From an uncultured cyanobacterium (GTDB lineage Bacteria; Cyanobacteriota; Cyanobacteriia; PCC-6307; Cyanobiaceae): a DNA stretch of 9,245 nt. Under the pieces are notes generated by a model, which was not told the DNA's origin, did no database searches, and saw nothing but the letters and a program-made list of their open reading frames with translations. The stretch covers positions 1-9,245 of the forward strand of contig CAIOXF010000148.1 in assembly GCA_903862155.1 (NCBI GenBank). Reading direction: 5' to 3'. Position numbers and translations under genes: made by a program. Each line of letters opens with the position of its first letter. Positions within the stretch are counted from its first letter, which is position 1. Shown one piece after another: positions 1 to 8,493 of this stretch.

Positions 1-571
1 ATGGAAGCACCGCTCTGGCCCTGGGCCAGCACCCCAGCCCGCAGGTTGGCGCCTTCACTGAGATGGACCGCCGTGAGGGCACACAGGGCTGCGGCCTGCC
101 CCGAAGCGTTCTCGGCCGGCACCACTTGGAGCAGTTCCAGGCTGGCGCCGGGCTCCAGCAACAACACCAATTGCCGCGCCTCCAGGCCAGCGGAGCTGAG
201 CCCGCGGGCCAGCACCAAGGGCTCGGCCACACAGCCGCTCACCCGCAGCGCCAGCACACCTCCATGGCTTTGGGCGATTGCCGCACGATTGAGCCGCACG
301 GGCCAGTGCTGATCGCTGCCGGTGGCGCGCACCACCCGATCGAGGGCTTCAGCTGCAGCAGCCGGATCGAGCAGCTCCACCCCGGCAGGGAGCGTGAAGT
401 CGCCGGCGTGCAGGGCGCCGGTGGCCAGCGACGGGCTGATGGCCGTGAGGGCCGAGAGATCGGTGAAGCGCCATTCCTCCACCCTGCGACCGGGCAGAGG
501 GGCATCAGCCAGCTCCGCAAGCCAACCAGCCGTGCCGCTCAGGGCGGGCGCCGCCGCAGGTGCCGCCACCA

Positions 572-572
<1 letters not shown>
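1..572 (-). CDS. sufD: SufD, Fe-S cluster assembly scaffold subunit (3' end beyond window)
   Basis: SufD partners SufB and the ATPase SufC in the SufBCD scaffold that builds Fe-S clusters in the cytoplasm. Reading leftward from the ATG at 572-570 gives 190 open codons up to the window edge, so the C-terminal half, where the SufB-like beta-helix and conserved histidine would lie, is not visible. Residues about 28-40 (GRRVEEWRFTDLS) match the conserved N-terminal 'EEWRYT-L' block of SufD. The following part contains a hydrophobic segment LEARQLVLLLEPGASLELLQ typical of the start of the SufD core. The start codon overlaps the sufC stop in a TGATG junction, which fixes the start and suggests translational coupling. 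Gene order sufB-sufC-sufD supports the call. No frameshift is seen. Confidence 0.93.
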
Positions 573-1381
<809 letters not shown>

Positions 1382-1423
1382 GAAAGGGAAATGAACAAAC
1401 GGTGAAAGAACTAAGCAATGGTT

Positions 1424-1448
1424 GGCTGTTCCGTAGGCTGGAACAGCC
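1424..1448 (-). other. Perfect 9-bp hairpin between sufB and sufC
   Basis: On the transcribed minus strand the sequence GGCTGTTCC is followed by a 7-base loop and then GGAACAGCC, a perfect 9-bp stem with five G-C pairs. It begins 9 bases after the sufB stop codon and ends 43 bases before the sufC start. No U-run follows, so it is not a standard rho-independent terminator. It may act as a 3' stabiliser, an RNase processing barrier or a partial attenuator; the function is inferred only from position and symmetry. Confidence 0.6.
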
Positions 1449-1456
1449 GTCTGGGC

Positions 1457-2899
<1,443 letters not shown>

Positions 2900-2925
2900 G
2901 GCCTAGGGAAAGAGGAGAGAAGGAA

Positions 2926-3291
2926 TCACTGACCAGCCGTAGCGGCCTTGATCTCCTCCATGGAGATGGTCTGCTTGTTGCAGCGGAAGGGGTTGTCTTC
3001 GGTGAGGAAGAGCATGCAGTGGCACTCTTTGCGCTCACGCATAGGAACGCAGGGGCAGTTCCAAAAGGCCTGGGCCACCTCAGCTTCCTTGTCTTCGTAG
3101 TGACGACAGGGGCAGAGGGCACCGCCGAGCTCATCCTTATGACGGGCCAAACCCTCCAGCACCACGGCGGTGACGCCGGGGTCGCTGCAGAAATAGGTGC
3201 CGGTGCGCTGGGCGTAGGTCTCGGCGAACTTGCGGATCACCTCCAGGCTGTCGGAAGTGGTTGCGGCCTGGTTGGCGGCGGTGTCAGCCAT
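2926..3291 (-). CDS. ftrC: Ferredoxin:thioredoxin reductase catalytic (beta) subunit
   Basis: FTR transfers electrons from photosynthetic ferredoxin to thioredoxin through a 4Fe-4S cluster next to a redox-active disulfide. The 121-residue product shows the exact family signature CPC-X16-CPC-X8-CHC: C60/C62, C79/C81 and C90/C92. From the known Synechocystis enzyme, C60, C79, C81 and C90 should bind the cluster and C62-C92 form the active disulfide. The frame is open upstream to 3513, but the ATG at 3291-3289 gives MADTAANQ and the normal family length, so longer starts are rejected. It is the first gene of the suf cluster on this strand, 26 bases before sufB. This places an Fe-S client enzyme at the head of the assembly operon. 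No Shine-Dalgarno is seen. The partner variable subunit (ftrV) is not in the window. Confidence 0.97.
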   Translation of the reverse strand: MADTAANQAATTSDSLEVIRKFAETYAQRTGTYFCSDPGVTAVVLEGLARHKDELGGALCPCRHYEDKEAEVAQAFWNCPCVPMRERKECHCMLFLTEDNPFRCNKQTISMEEIKAATAGQ

Positions 3292-3325
3292 GGATGGGGA
3301 ATCCGTGAAAAGACGAACGAGCAGT

Positions 3326-3413
3326 GGAACCCGGTGCGCGGAACCCTTTACGAAACGCTTGGGTTTCCTTTTCCCGAACCCTAGGGCAGGGCTTTGGAGG
3401 CTGTGGGTTCGGG
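3326..3413. promoter_or_regulatory. Cluster of GAACCC half-sites in the ftrC/sufR divergent region; candidate SufR operator
   Basis: Five related hexamers lie in 88 bases: GAACCC at 3327-3332, 3341-3346 and 3376-3381, GGGTTT at 3361-3366 and GGGTTC at 3405-3410. The first two are tandem (GGAACCC, 14 bases apart). The second and third face each other as an imperfect dyad. The fourth and fifth extend to a perfect 9-bp inverted repeat, CCCGAACCC (3373-3381) and GGGTTCGGG (3405-3413). The region lies between divergent ftrC-suf and sufR starts, where SufR is known to bind in Synechocystis. The site does not match the CAAC-N6-GTTG motif I recall for that organism, so assignment to SufR is inference. 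I could not place convincing -10 or -35 boxes. Confidence 0.45.
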
Positions 3414-3522
3414 CCATTGTGCCCGGCTCAGGGAATGGGCCCGCGTGAACCTTCCCCACTTCCCGCTTGTGCGTGGCATGGTGGTGGCTGCAACAGCAAG
3501 TCCGGCGAAGCAACCAGCAACG

Positions 3523-4200
3523 ATGAGTGCTACTGCCCTGCGCGCCAAGACCCAGGTCGGCGGGGCGTCGTCACCCACCCGTGACGCCGCACTTGCTCTG
3601 CTGCTCCGGCATGGCGAATGCACGGCCTCCGATCTGGCCAGCCAGCTGGGCGTATCCGTACAGGTGATGCGCCGCCACCTGCGCAGTCTGGAAGATGACG
3701 GCTTGGTGGAATCGAGCCCCAGCGCCGAAGGGCCGGGCCGCCCCAGCAATCATTGGCGCCTCACCAGCAAGGGCCAGAGCCGTTTCCCCGATGGCAGCGA
3801 GCACTTCGCCCTCGGGCTGATGGAATCGCTCGCCGGCGCCCTGCCGGCCGAAGCGGTGCACCAATTACTGGAGCAGCAGGCCCGAGAGAAGGCCACCGAC
3901 TATCTGCGTCAGATCGGCGACGGCTCCCTGCATGAGCGGGTGCAGCGGCTGGTGGAACTGCGCCGCGCCGAAGGCTATGTGGCCGAGTGCGAACCCGACT
4001 CCAGCCAGAACCCCGGCGGCTGGGTGCTCAGCGAGTACCACTGCTCTGTGATGCGCATCGCCGAGCAGTTCCCCTGCGTGTGCGACCAGGAACTGCAGTT
4101 GATCCGCCACACCTTCCCAGACTGCACCGTGGAGCGTGTGCACTGGCGCCTGGAAAAAGGCCATTCCTGTGGCTTCCGGCTGATCCCCACCCAGGGATAG
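3523..4200 (+). CDS. sufR: SufR, Fe-S-sensing transcriptional repressor of the suf operon
   Basis: SufR is a DeoR/ArsR-like winged-helix repressor that senses Fe-S status through a bound cluster and controls the suf operon. From ATG 3523 the product has 225 residues. A winged helix-turn-helix spans about 19-82 (TRDAALALLL, then TASDLASQLGVSVQVMRRHL, then GRPSNHWRLT in the wing). The C-terminal half has the SufR signature CX12CX13CX14C at C174, C187, C201 and C216. The frame stays open to a TTG at 3394, with an ATG at 3478. I chose 3523 because it leaves a short tail before the HTH and gives the usual family size, but 3478 is possible. It is divergent from ftrC-sufBCD, the normal context for autoregulation and repression. 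Confidence 0.95.
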   Translation: MSATALRAKTQVGGASSPTRDAALALLLRHGECTASDLASQLGVSVQVMRRHLRSLEDDGLVESSPSAEGPGRPSNHWRLTSKGQSRFPDGSEHFALGLMESLAGALPAEAVHQLLEQQAREKATDYLRQIGDGSLHERVQRLVELRRAEGYVAECEPDSSQNPGGWVLSEYHCSVMRIAEQFPCVCDQELQLIRHTFPDCTVERVHWRLEKGHSCGFRLIPTQG

Positions 4201-4214
4201 GAATCGCCCAGCCC

Positions 4215-4565
4215 ATGCAGAGCCCCCTCAGCGAAGCCGAGCTGGCCGAGCTGGAATCCACCCTGTTGCCCGCCCTTGAGCGCCATCACCTGCGGCTGCT
4301 GGCCCACGGGCTGCGCACCCTCCAGTCGATCACTGGCAGGAAGGAAGGGGAACCGCCAGAGCGCGCCGTGATCGAAGCCTGGGCCCTGGAACAACCAGCC
4401 ACTGCGGGGGATGCCGCCTTCGCCCAGGCCTTTGCCGGTCAGCTCCTATCGGCCGGCGAGCAGCTCACCGCCATCGCCCAGGCCAAGGGGTGCGGCGCCC
4501 TGGCCGTGGAACTGAACGACCTCGTGCACTGGGCCCAGGCCGAGGCCAACGCCAGGCTGGGCTGA
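4215..4565 (+). CDS. Conserved-looking 116-residue protein of unknown function, downstream of sufR
   Basis: I do not recognise a family. The ATG at 4215 lies 14 bases after the sufR stop, on the same strand with no terminator between, so cotranscription with sufR is likely. The product is soluble and mostly helical by composition, rich in Ala, Leu, Glu and Gln (LSEAELAELESTLLPALERHH, then FAQAFAGQLLSAGEQLTAIAQ). It has no signal peptide, no membrane segment and only one cysteine (in AKGCGALAVEL), so it is unlikely to bind a cluster alone. The frame is open upstream into sufR, but this start gives a protein without overlap. Codon use and GC content look like the neighbours. It ends 14 bases before the convergent transporter stop. 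Confidence 0.75.
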   Translation: MQSPLSEAELAELESTLLPALERHHLRLLAHGLRTLQSITGRKEGEPPERAVIEAWALEQPATAGDAAFAQAFAGQLLSAGEQLTAIAQAKGCGALAVELNDLVHWAQAEANARLG

Positions 4566-4579
4566 GGGCGCCGTCCCGG

Positions 4580-5461
4580 TTAGCGCGCCACCAGGGCCAC
4601 ACCCGCCAGTGCCAACCCCGCCGCCGTGATTCCAAGCAAGCCAGGCCGGTCGCCCTCCAGGGGCGCCAGGGGCACCGCCATCACGGGGGCCGTGGCCAGC
4701 AGGGCCACCGCCAGCCCCCCGTTGAGCCGATCGAGCGCCAGTTGCTGCAGCACGATCCCGGCACTGGTGCCCAGCAGGGTGGCCACCAGCAACAGGGGCC
4801 AACGCCGCCGCCGCGGCCGGGGGCGCTGACTGGAGTGCGGCATCCGCCACAGCAAGGGCAGCAGCACCAGCGCGGCCGCCCCCAGCCGGATCGTGGCCGA
4901 ATGCAGCGGCGAAAGCAGGGTGTCGCGCAGGGCAGCGCGGGCGAGCAGCGCCCCACCGCCACCGCAGAGCAGGGCCGCCAGCGCGCAGGCAAGTCCAAGC
5001 CCCTGCTGGCTCTCAAGGCCGCCCTGGCCCTCCGCAGGCTTCTGCCGCGCCACCAACAGCACCGCCAGGCTGATCAGGCCAATCCCCAACCACTGGCGTG
5101 GGGCCGGCACCTCCGCCAGCAGCACCGCCCCTGCTGCTGCTGTCACCGCAGGGCCTCCCGCATCGAAGGTGAGCGTGCGGCGAGTGCCCAAGCGGCGCAG
5201 GGCCGCGAAATAAAAGCTGTCGCCAAGGGCAATCCCCAGCACACCGCTGAGGAGAAACAGCAGCACAGGCCCCGCCGCCACCGGCCCCATCACGCCGAGC
5301 ACCAGCAGGGCGGGCAACTGGAAGCCCAGGGCCACCAGGTTTTTGAGCAGATTGAGCTTGGCCGGCCCCAGGGAGGTGGGCAGCTGCCGCCACAGGGCGC
5401 TGGCGAGCGTCCAGCACAGGGCCGCCCCCAGGGCTGCCGCCACACCGTTCAGCTCCACCAC
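4580..5461 (-). CDS. EamA/DMT-superfamily membrane transporter
   Basis: The 293-residue product is almost entirely hydrophobic. It has the two-repeat layout of the drug/metabolite transporter superfamily: about ten membrane helices in two halves joined near residues 138-150 (RQKPAEGQGGLESQQ). Recognisable EamA features include the N-terminal helix with CWTLASALWRQ, the block GIALGDSFYFAALRRLG in the first half, and its counterpart GTSAGIVLQQLALDRLNGGLA in the second, each followed by a helix rich in small residues and Pro/Ala/Val. An Arg-rich loop (RPRPRRRRW) fits a cytoplasmic connection. The start is GTG at 5461; an upstream ATG is out of frame. Substrate cannot be told from sequence. It is divergent from the lyase gene with 56 bases between. 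Confidence 0.85.
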   Translation of the reverse strand: MVELNGVAAALGAALCWTLASALWRQLPTSLGPAKLNLLKNLVALGFQLPALLVLGVMGPVAAGPVLLFLLSGVLGIALGDSFYFAALRRLGTRRTLTFDAGGPAVTAAAGAVLLAEVPAPRQWLGIGLISLAVLLVARQKPAEGQGGLESQQGLGLACALAALLCGGGGALLARAALRDTLLSPLHSATIRLGAAALVLLPLLWRMPHSSQRPRPRRRRWPLLLVATLLGTSAGIVLQQLALDRLNGGLAVALLATAPVMAVPLAPLEGDRPGLLGITAAGLALAGVALVAR

Positions 5462-5517
5462 CCCGGCCCGCGCCGCGCCTTGCGATCATCGCGGCAGCAC
5501 CGCCCAGGCCGACCGCC

Positions 5518-6117
5518 GTGAGCCAGAGCATCGCCGACGCCATCAGCTTCTTCCGGCTCAGCTGCGGCCGCTGGCGCTCCCAGCGCAGCAGCCATCACCT
5601 GCTGCACCGCCGCGCTGAGGCCGGTGGCTCCTACATCCAGGTGGTGGAACTGGAGGCCAACGACCCGCGCCTGATCGCCGTGGCCGAACTGCACGGCGAG
5701 GATCCCGCCCGGCTGGTGGGTGGCTGCCGCGTCACATGGAACGCCTCGATGGCCTGGGACCAGGCCGGTGAAGCCCATGAGGGCGAGAGCGTGTTCGGCC
5801 TGATCCCCACCGATGAGCGGGGGCGCGAAGGGCTGCTGCTGCGCGACCGGGGCTACGCCGAAACCGCGCCAGTGGCCGGGCGCTTCGCCATGGATGAGCG
5901 CGACGGGCTGCTGCTCACCACCGGCTACGAAACGATGAACAGCCTGGAGCGCTTCAGCTTCGCCGGTCCCAACGTGCGGCTGCGCACCAGCACGGTGGAG
6001 GGGCTCTCCAACACGGCGTCGTTCTGCGTGGAGACCCGCATCCTCGAGGGGGAAACGGGCAGCACCACCGCCAGTGACAGCGAAAGCAGCGCGCCGCTCT
6101 CACCCCTGGGCTGGTGA
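5518..6117 (+). CDS. cpcS: CpcS/CpcU-type phycobiliprotein chromophore lyase
   Basis: CpcS-family lyases attach bilins to the conserved Cys-82 position of phycobiliprotein subunits and fold as lipocalin-like beta barrels. The 199-residue product shows the family pattern: IADAISFFRLSCGRWRSQRSSHHL (5-28), GGCRVTWNASMAWD (68-81), GLLLRDRGYAETAPVAGRF (105-123), YETMNSLERFSFAGPNVRLRTSTV (137-160) and ASFCVETR (167-174). The block SCGRW-SQR-SHHL favours CpcS/CpcU over CpeS, but subtype and the phycobiliprotein served are not certain. The start is GTG at 5518. The last 20 residues (from G181) form a Ser/Asp-rich tail outside the usual domain. It is followed 102 bases later by cpcG, a fitting partner in phycobilisome assembly. 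Confidence 0.9.
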   Translation: MSQSIADAISFFRLSCGRWRSQRSSHHLLHRRAEAGGSYIQVVELEANDPRLIAVAELHGEDPARLVGGCRVTWNASMAWDQAGEAHEGESVFGLIPTDERGREGLLLRDRGYAETAPVAGRFAMDERDGLLLTTGYETMNSLERFSFAGPNVRLRTSTVEGLSNTASFCVETRILEGETGSTTASDSESSAPLSPLGW

Positions 6118-6219
6118 GCTGTTGGTTGCAAACGTTACGGACTGTGAGCCCTCTCTCAGCCCGCCAGGAAGCACTCCAGACGCACTTCTACGATCCGCAG
6201 CGACGGATGCCGTAGTCGC

Positions 6220-6981
6220 GTGGCCCTGCCCCTCCTGAAGTACGCACCCACCACTCAGAACTCCCGTGTGGATCCTCTGCGTGTGGGCTCGGATGAGGAC
6301 CCGAAGGCCGTATCCATGGACAAGGCCATGGATCGTGAAGACCAGAACTTCGTGATCGAAGCGGCCTACCGCCAGATTTTCTTCCACGCCTTCAAGGTCG
6401 ACCGCGACCGCACCCTGGAGTCGCAGCTTCGCGACGGTCAGATCACCGTGCGCGACTTCATCCGCTCGCTCTGCCTGTCGGACACCTTCACCCGCAGCTT
6501 CTACAACCTCAACAGCAACTACAAGGTGTCCCGCCACCTTGTGGAGAAGCTGCTGGGGCGCACCACCCACGGCAAATCTGAAGAGATCGCCTGGTCGGCT
6601 GTGCTGATGACCCGCGGTGTGAAGGGGATGGTCGATGACATCCTCAACAGCCAGGAGTATCTGGACGCCTTCGGCTACGACACCGTGCCTTACCACCGCA
6701 ACCGCGTGGTTGGCAGCCGTGACCTAGGCGAAACCCCCTTCAACATCACCAGCCCCCGCTACGACGAGTACTACCGCGGCATCCTGGGCTTCCCCCAGGT
6801 GGTGTACACCGGCACGGCAAAGGCCTACCCCGAGCGCGCCCGTCAACGCCGTGGTGGCTTCCCCGAGGACTACCTCCCCTGGGTGCGCACCATGCCCGCC
6901 ATGCGTACCACCGGAGCCCCCGCCGGGAGCGTTGGTGGTGACTACCTCTCGAAGGTGCCCTATCGCAGCATCGGCCGCTGA
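6220..6981 (+). CDS. cpcG: CpcG, phycobilisome rod-core linker polypeptide
   Basis: CpcG attaches phycocyanin rods to the allophycocyanin core of the phycobilisome on the thylakoid surface. The 253-residue product starts MALPLLKYAPTTQNSRV, the hallmark CpcG N-terminus, which fixes the GTG at 6220 as the start. The phycobilisome linker domain covers about residues 42-165: FVIEAAYRQIFFHAFKVDRDRTLESQLRDGQITVRDFIRSL, SNYKVSRHLVEKLLGRTTHGKSEEIAWS, then QEYLDAFGYDTVPYHRNRVVGSR. The C-terminal part (about 170-253, with YYRGILGFPQV and an Arg/Pro-rich stretch) is the variable core-facing region. Length is normal. It follows a lyase gene and ends in a strong terminator, so it may be the last gene of a lyase-linker unit. 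Picocyanobacteria often carry more than one CpcG; which copy this is cannot be told. Confidence 0.96.
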   Translation: MALPLLKYAPTTQNSRVDPLRVGSDEDPKAVSMDKAMDREDQNFVIEAAYRQIFFHAFKVDRDRTLESQLRDGQITVRDFIRSLCLSDTFTRSFYNLNSNYKVSRHLVEKLLGRTTHGKSEEIAWSAVLMTRGVKGMVDDILNSQEYLDAFGYDTVPYHRNRVVGSRDLGETPFNITSPRYDEYYRGILGFPQVVYTGTAKAYPERARQRRGGFPEDYLPWVRTMPAMRTTGAPAGSVGGDYLSKVPYRSIGR

Positions 6982-7006
6982 TCGGCTGATCCCCAAATTT
7001 CGATCG

Positions 7007-7033
7007 AAGAGGCGGCTCAAGGGCCGCCTTTTT
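7007..7033 (+). terminator. Rho-independent terminator of cpcG
   Basis: AGGCGGC (7010-7016) and GCCGCCT (7023-7029) form a perfect 7-bp GC-rich stem around a 6-base loop, followed by a run of five T (7029-7033). The flanking AAG/TTT can extend the stem. It starts 25 bases after the cpcG stop. Confidence 0.9.
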
Positions 7034-7090
7034 GCTGCATGTGATCCCGCCACTTCTCCTGCAGCGCCTGTGTCCAATGCGACAGGCAGC

Positions 7091-7108
7091 GGTCAGTGGA
7101 TGCTGACC
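7091..7108. repeat. Inverted repeat GGTCAG-N6-CTGACC upstream of the DUF4912 gene
   Basis: A perfect 6-bp dyad with a 6-base spacer lies 67 bases before the GTG at 7176, between the cpcG terminator and that gene. TGACCAC from its right arm is repeated at 7143-7149. The rest of this 194-base intergenic stretch holds only the cpcG terminator; I see no clear promoter. An operator role is possible but unproven, since a 6-bp dyad can arise by chance. Confidence 0.3.
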
Positions 7109-7175
7109 ACGGGAGCCAAGAGGCATCCGGATCGGGGAAAGTTGACCACAGTGATCCCAAGCGAAAGCGGAAGCC

Positions 7176-8246
7176 GTGAGTCAAGCCCTCTCTTCGTTGG
7201 CACGCATGACCATGCGTCAACTGCGCCAAGTGGCGAGCGACCTGGGCGTGTCTCTGTACAGCCGCAAATCGAAAGACGAACTGATGGCCGCCATCAGCCA
7301 GCGGCAGGACGAGCCTGAAGCCTGCCTGCGGGCGATCGAGGCCGAGATGAGCCCGGCCCCCAGACCAGCACCCACCACCAACGTGGTGTTCCTGCCCCGA
7401 GATCCCCAATGGGCCTATGTGTTCTGGGAGATCTCTGACACCGACCGCGACAGCGCCTTGGCCGCCGGTGCCAGCCAGCTCTGCCTGCGTGTAGCCGACG
7501 TGACTGGCCTGGCCGGCGGTGCCGCCCATCCCCACACCATGCAGGAGGTTGTGGTGGATAGCCATGCCACCGAGTGGTATCTGCCGGTGCCCCTCAGCGA
7601 CCGCGACTACCGGGTTGAGCTCGGCTATCGCAAGGGCAGCGCCGGTGGCTGGATCTCCCTGGCCTTCTCTTCCGTGGCCCGGGTGCCTGCCCTCCACCCC
7701 AGCGAGCAGATCCTCGATCAGTTCGTGCCGTTCTCGCTGGAAACCATGCCCACGGCGCTGCCCACCCCCGTGGAGCCCGCCGATTCCGGCCTGCACGAGC
7801 GTCTCTATCAAACCGCCACATCCCGCTGGCGCCGGGTGGGCGGCCATGGCTCGGAAGCCTTCCACGAACTGGAAGACTCGGCCCTGATGATGGGGGAGCG
7901 CAGCGATTCGGGCGCCGGCATCTGGGCCAGTGGCCGCAATGAATCCGGCATCGGAGGGGTGGCCCCGCGTCAGCGCTCCTTCTGGCTCGTGGCCGACGCC
8001 GAGCTGATCGTGTACGGGGCCACCGATCCCTCAGCCCGCCTCACGATCGGCGGTGAGGAGGTGCCCCTCTCCGCCGATGGCACCTTCCGCATCCAGGTGC
8101 CCTTCCGCGACGGCGAGCAGCTCTATCCAATTGAGGCCGTCGCCGCCGACGGTGTCCAGAAGCGCAGCATCACGATGGAGTTCCGCCGCTCCACACCGCA
8201 AGACCACAGCAACCCGGCAGACCAGGCCAAAGCTGAGTGGTTCTGA
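7176..8246 (+). CDS. DUF4912 protein with Rho-N/SAP-like N-terminal motif
   Basis: The function is unknown. The 356-residue product has three parts. Residues about 11-42 (MRQLRQVASDLGVSLYSRKSKDELMAAI) form a helix-extended-helix like the Rho termination factor N-terminal/SAP-type motif, which in other proteins binds nucleic acid. Residues about 68-185 (TNVVFLPRDPQWAYVFWEISD through YRVELGYR and GWISLAFSSVARVP) match the DUF4912 domain. After a Ser/Gly-rich stretch (about 210-265), a second conserved block runs FWLVADAELIVYGATDPSARLTIGG...DGTFRIQVPFRDG...AVAADGVQKRSITMEF, like a beta-rich repeat. No signal peptide or membrane helix is seen. The start is GTG 7176; ATG 7206 or 7212 are alternatives that keep the N-terminal motif. 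Its stop overlaps the next start by one base. Confidence 0.85.
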   Translation: MSQALSSLARMTMRQLRQVASDLGVSLYSRKSKDELMAAISQRQDEPEACLRAIEAEMSPAPRPAPTTNVVFLPRDPQWAYVFWEISDTDRDSALAAGASQLCLRVADVTGLAGGAAHPHTMQEVVVDSHATEWYLPVPLSDRDYRVELGYRKGSAGGWISLAFSSVARVPALHPSEQILDQFVPFSLETMPTALPTPVEPADSGLHERLYQTATSRWRRVGGHGSEAFHELEDSALMMGERSDSGAGIWASGRNESGIGGVAPRQRSFWLVADAELIVYGATDPSARLTIGGEEVPLSADGTFRIQVPFRDGEQLYPIEAVAADGVQKRSITMEFRRSTPQDHSNPADQAKAEWF

Positions 8247-8431
8247 TGGACAAGCGTGGGGTCAAGGTGTTGGTGGCACTCACCCCGCTGGCGGGTGCCC
8301 TGGCCTTCCCCTTAGCGGTGCCCCTGGTTATGAAGCACATGGGCATCCCTGCAGCTGTGCTGACCGCCGTGGTGGTTGGCACAGTGTGGTTCATAGCGAT
8401 GTTGCGAACCTCAGAGCTGCCCCAGCACTGA
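8246..8431 (+). CDS. Small two-helix membrane protein, unknown function
   Basis: The 61-residue product begins MDKRGVK, then has two hydrophobic stretches, about 8-28 (VLVALTPLAGALAFPLAVPLV) and 35-53 (IPAAVLTAVVVGTVWFIAM). They are separated by a short KHMG turn, with a polar tail RTSELPQH. This fits a hairpin membrane protein with both ends in the cytoplasm (positive residues at the N-terminus). A GTG nine bases earlier (8237) is in frame, but the ATG at 8246 makes a TGATG overlap with the DUF4912 stop and is preferred. The overlap implies translational coupling with that gene. I do not recognise a named family. Confidence 0.75.
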   Translation: MDKRGVKVLVALTPLAGALAFPLAVPLVMKHMGIPAAVLTAVVVGTVWFIAMLRTSELPQH

Positions 8432-8493
8432 GCACTTCCGCAGCACTGAACAGGCACCTGTGGGAATCCTGAGGCTGGTGCTCTCGGGATTCG

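Noticed and set aside
1424..1448. sufB-sufC hairpin as a rho-independent terminator
   Set aside because: No U-run follows the stem on the transcribed strand, and sufC and sufD downstream must be expressed with sufB.
3292..3513. N-terminal extension of ftrC by 74 residues
   Set aside because: The enzyme family is about 115-120 residues and the ATG at 3291 gives that length; the extension would consume the divergent promoter region.
3394..3522. N-terminal extension of sufR from TTG 3394
   Set aside because: It would overlap the operator-like repeats and add residues not typical of SufR. ATG 3478 remains a weaker alternative to 3523.
4490..5521. 343-codon plus-strand frame opposite the EamA transporter
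   Set aside because: The translation is Gln/Arg/Gly/Pro low-complexity with no domain, whereas the minus strand gives a coherent ten-helix transporter.
7017..7865. 282-codon minus-strand frame opposite the DUF4912 gene
   Set aside because: It crosses the cpcG terminator region and lies antisense to a conserved protein; composition is a shadow.
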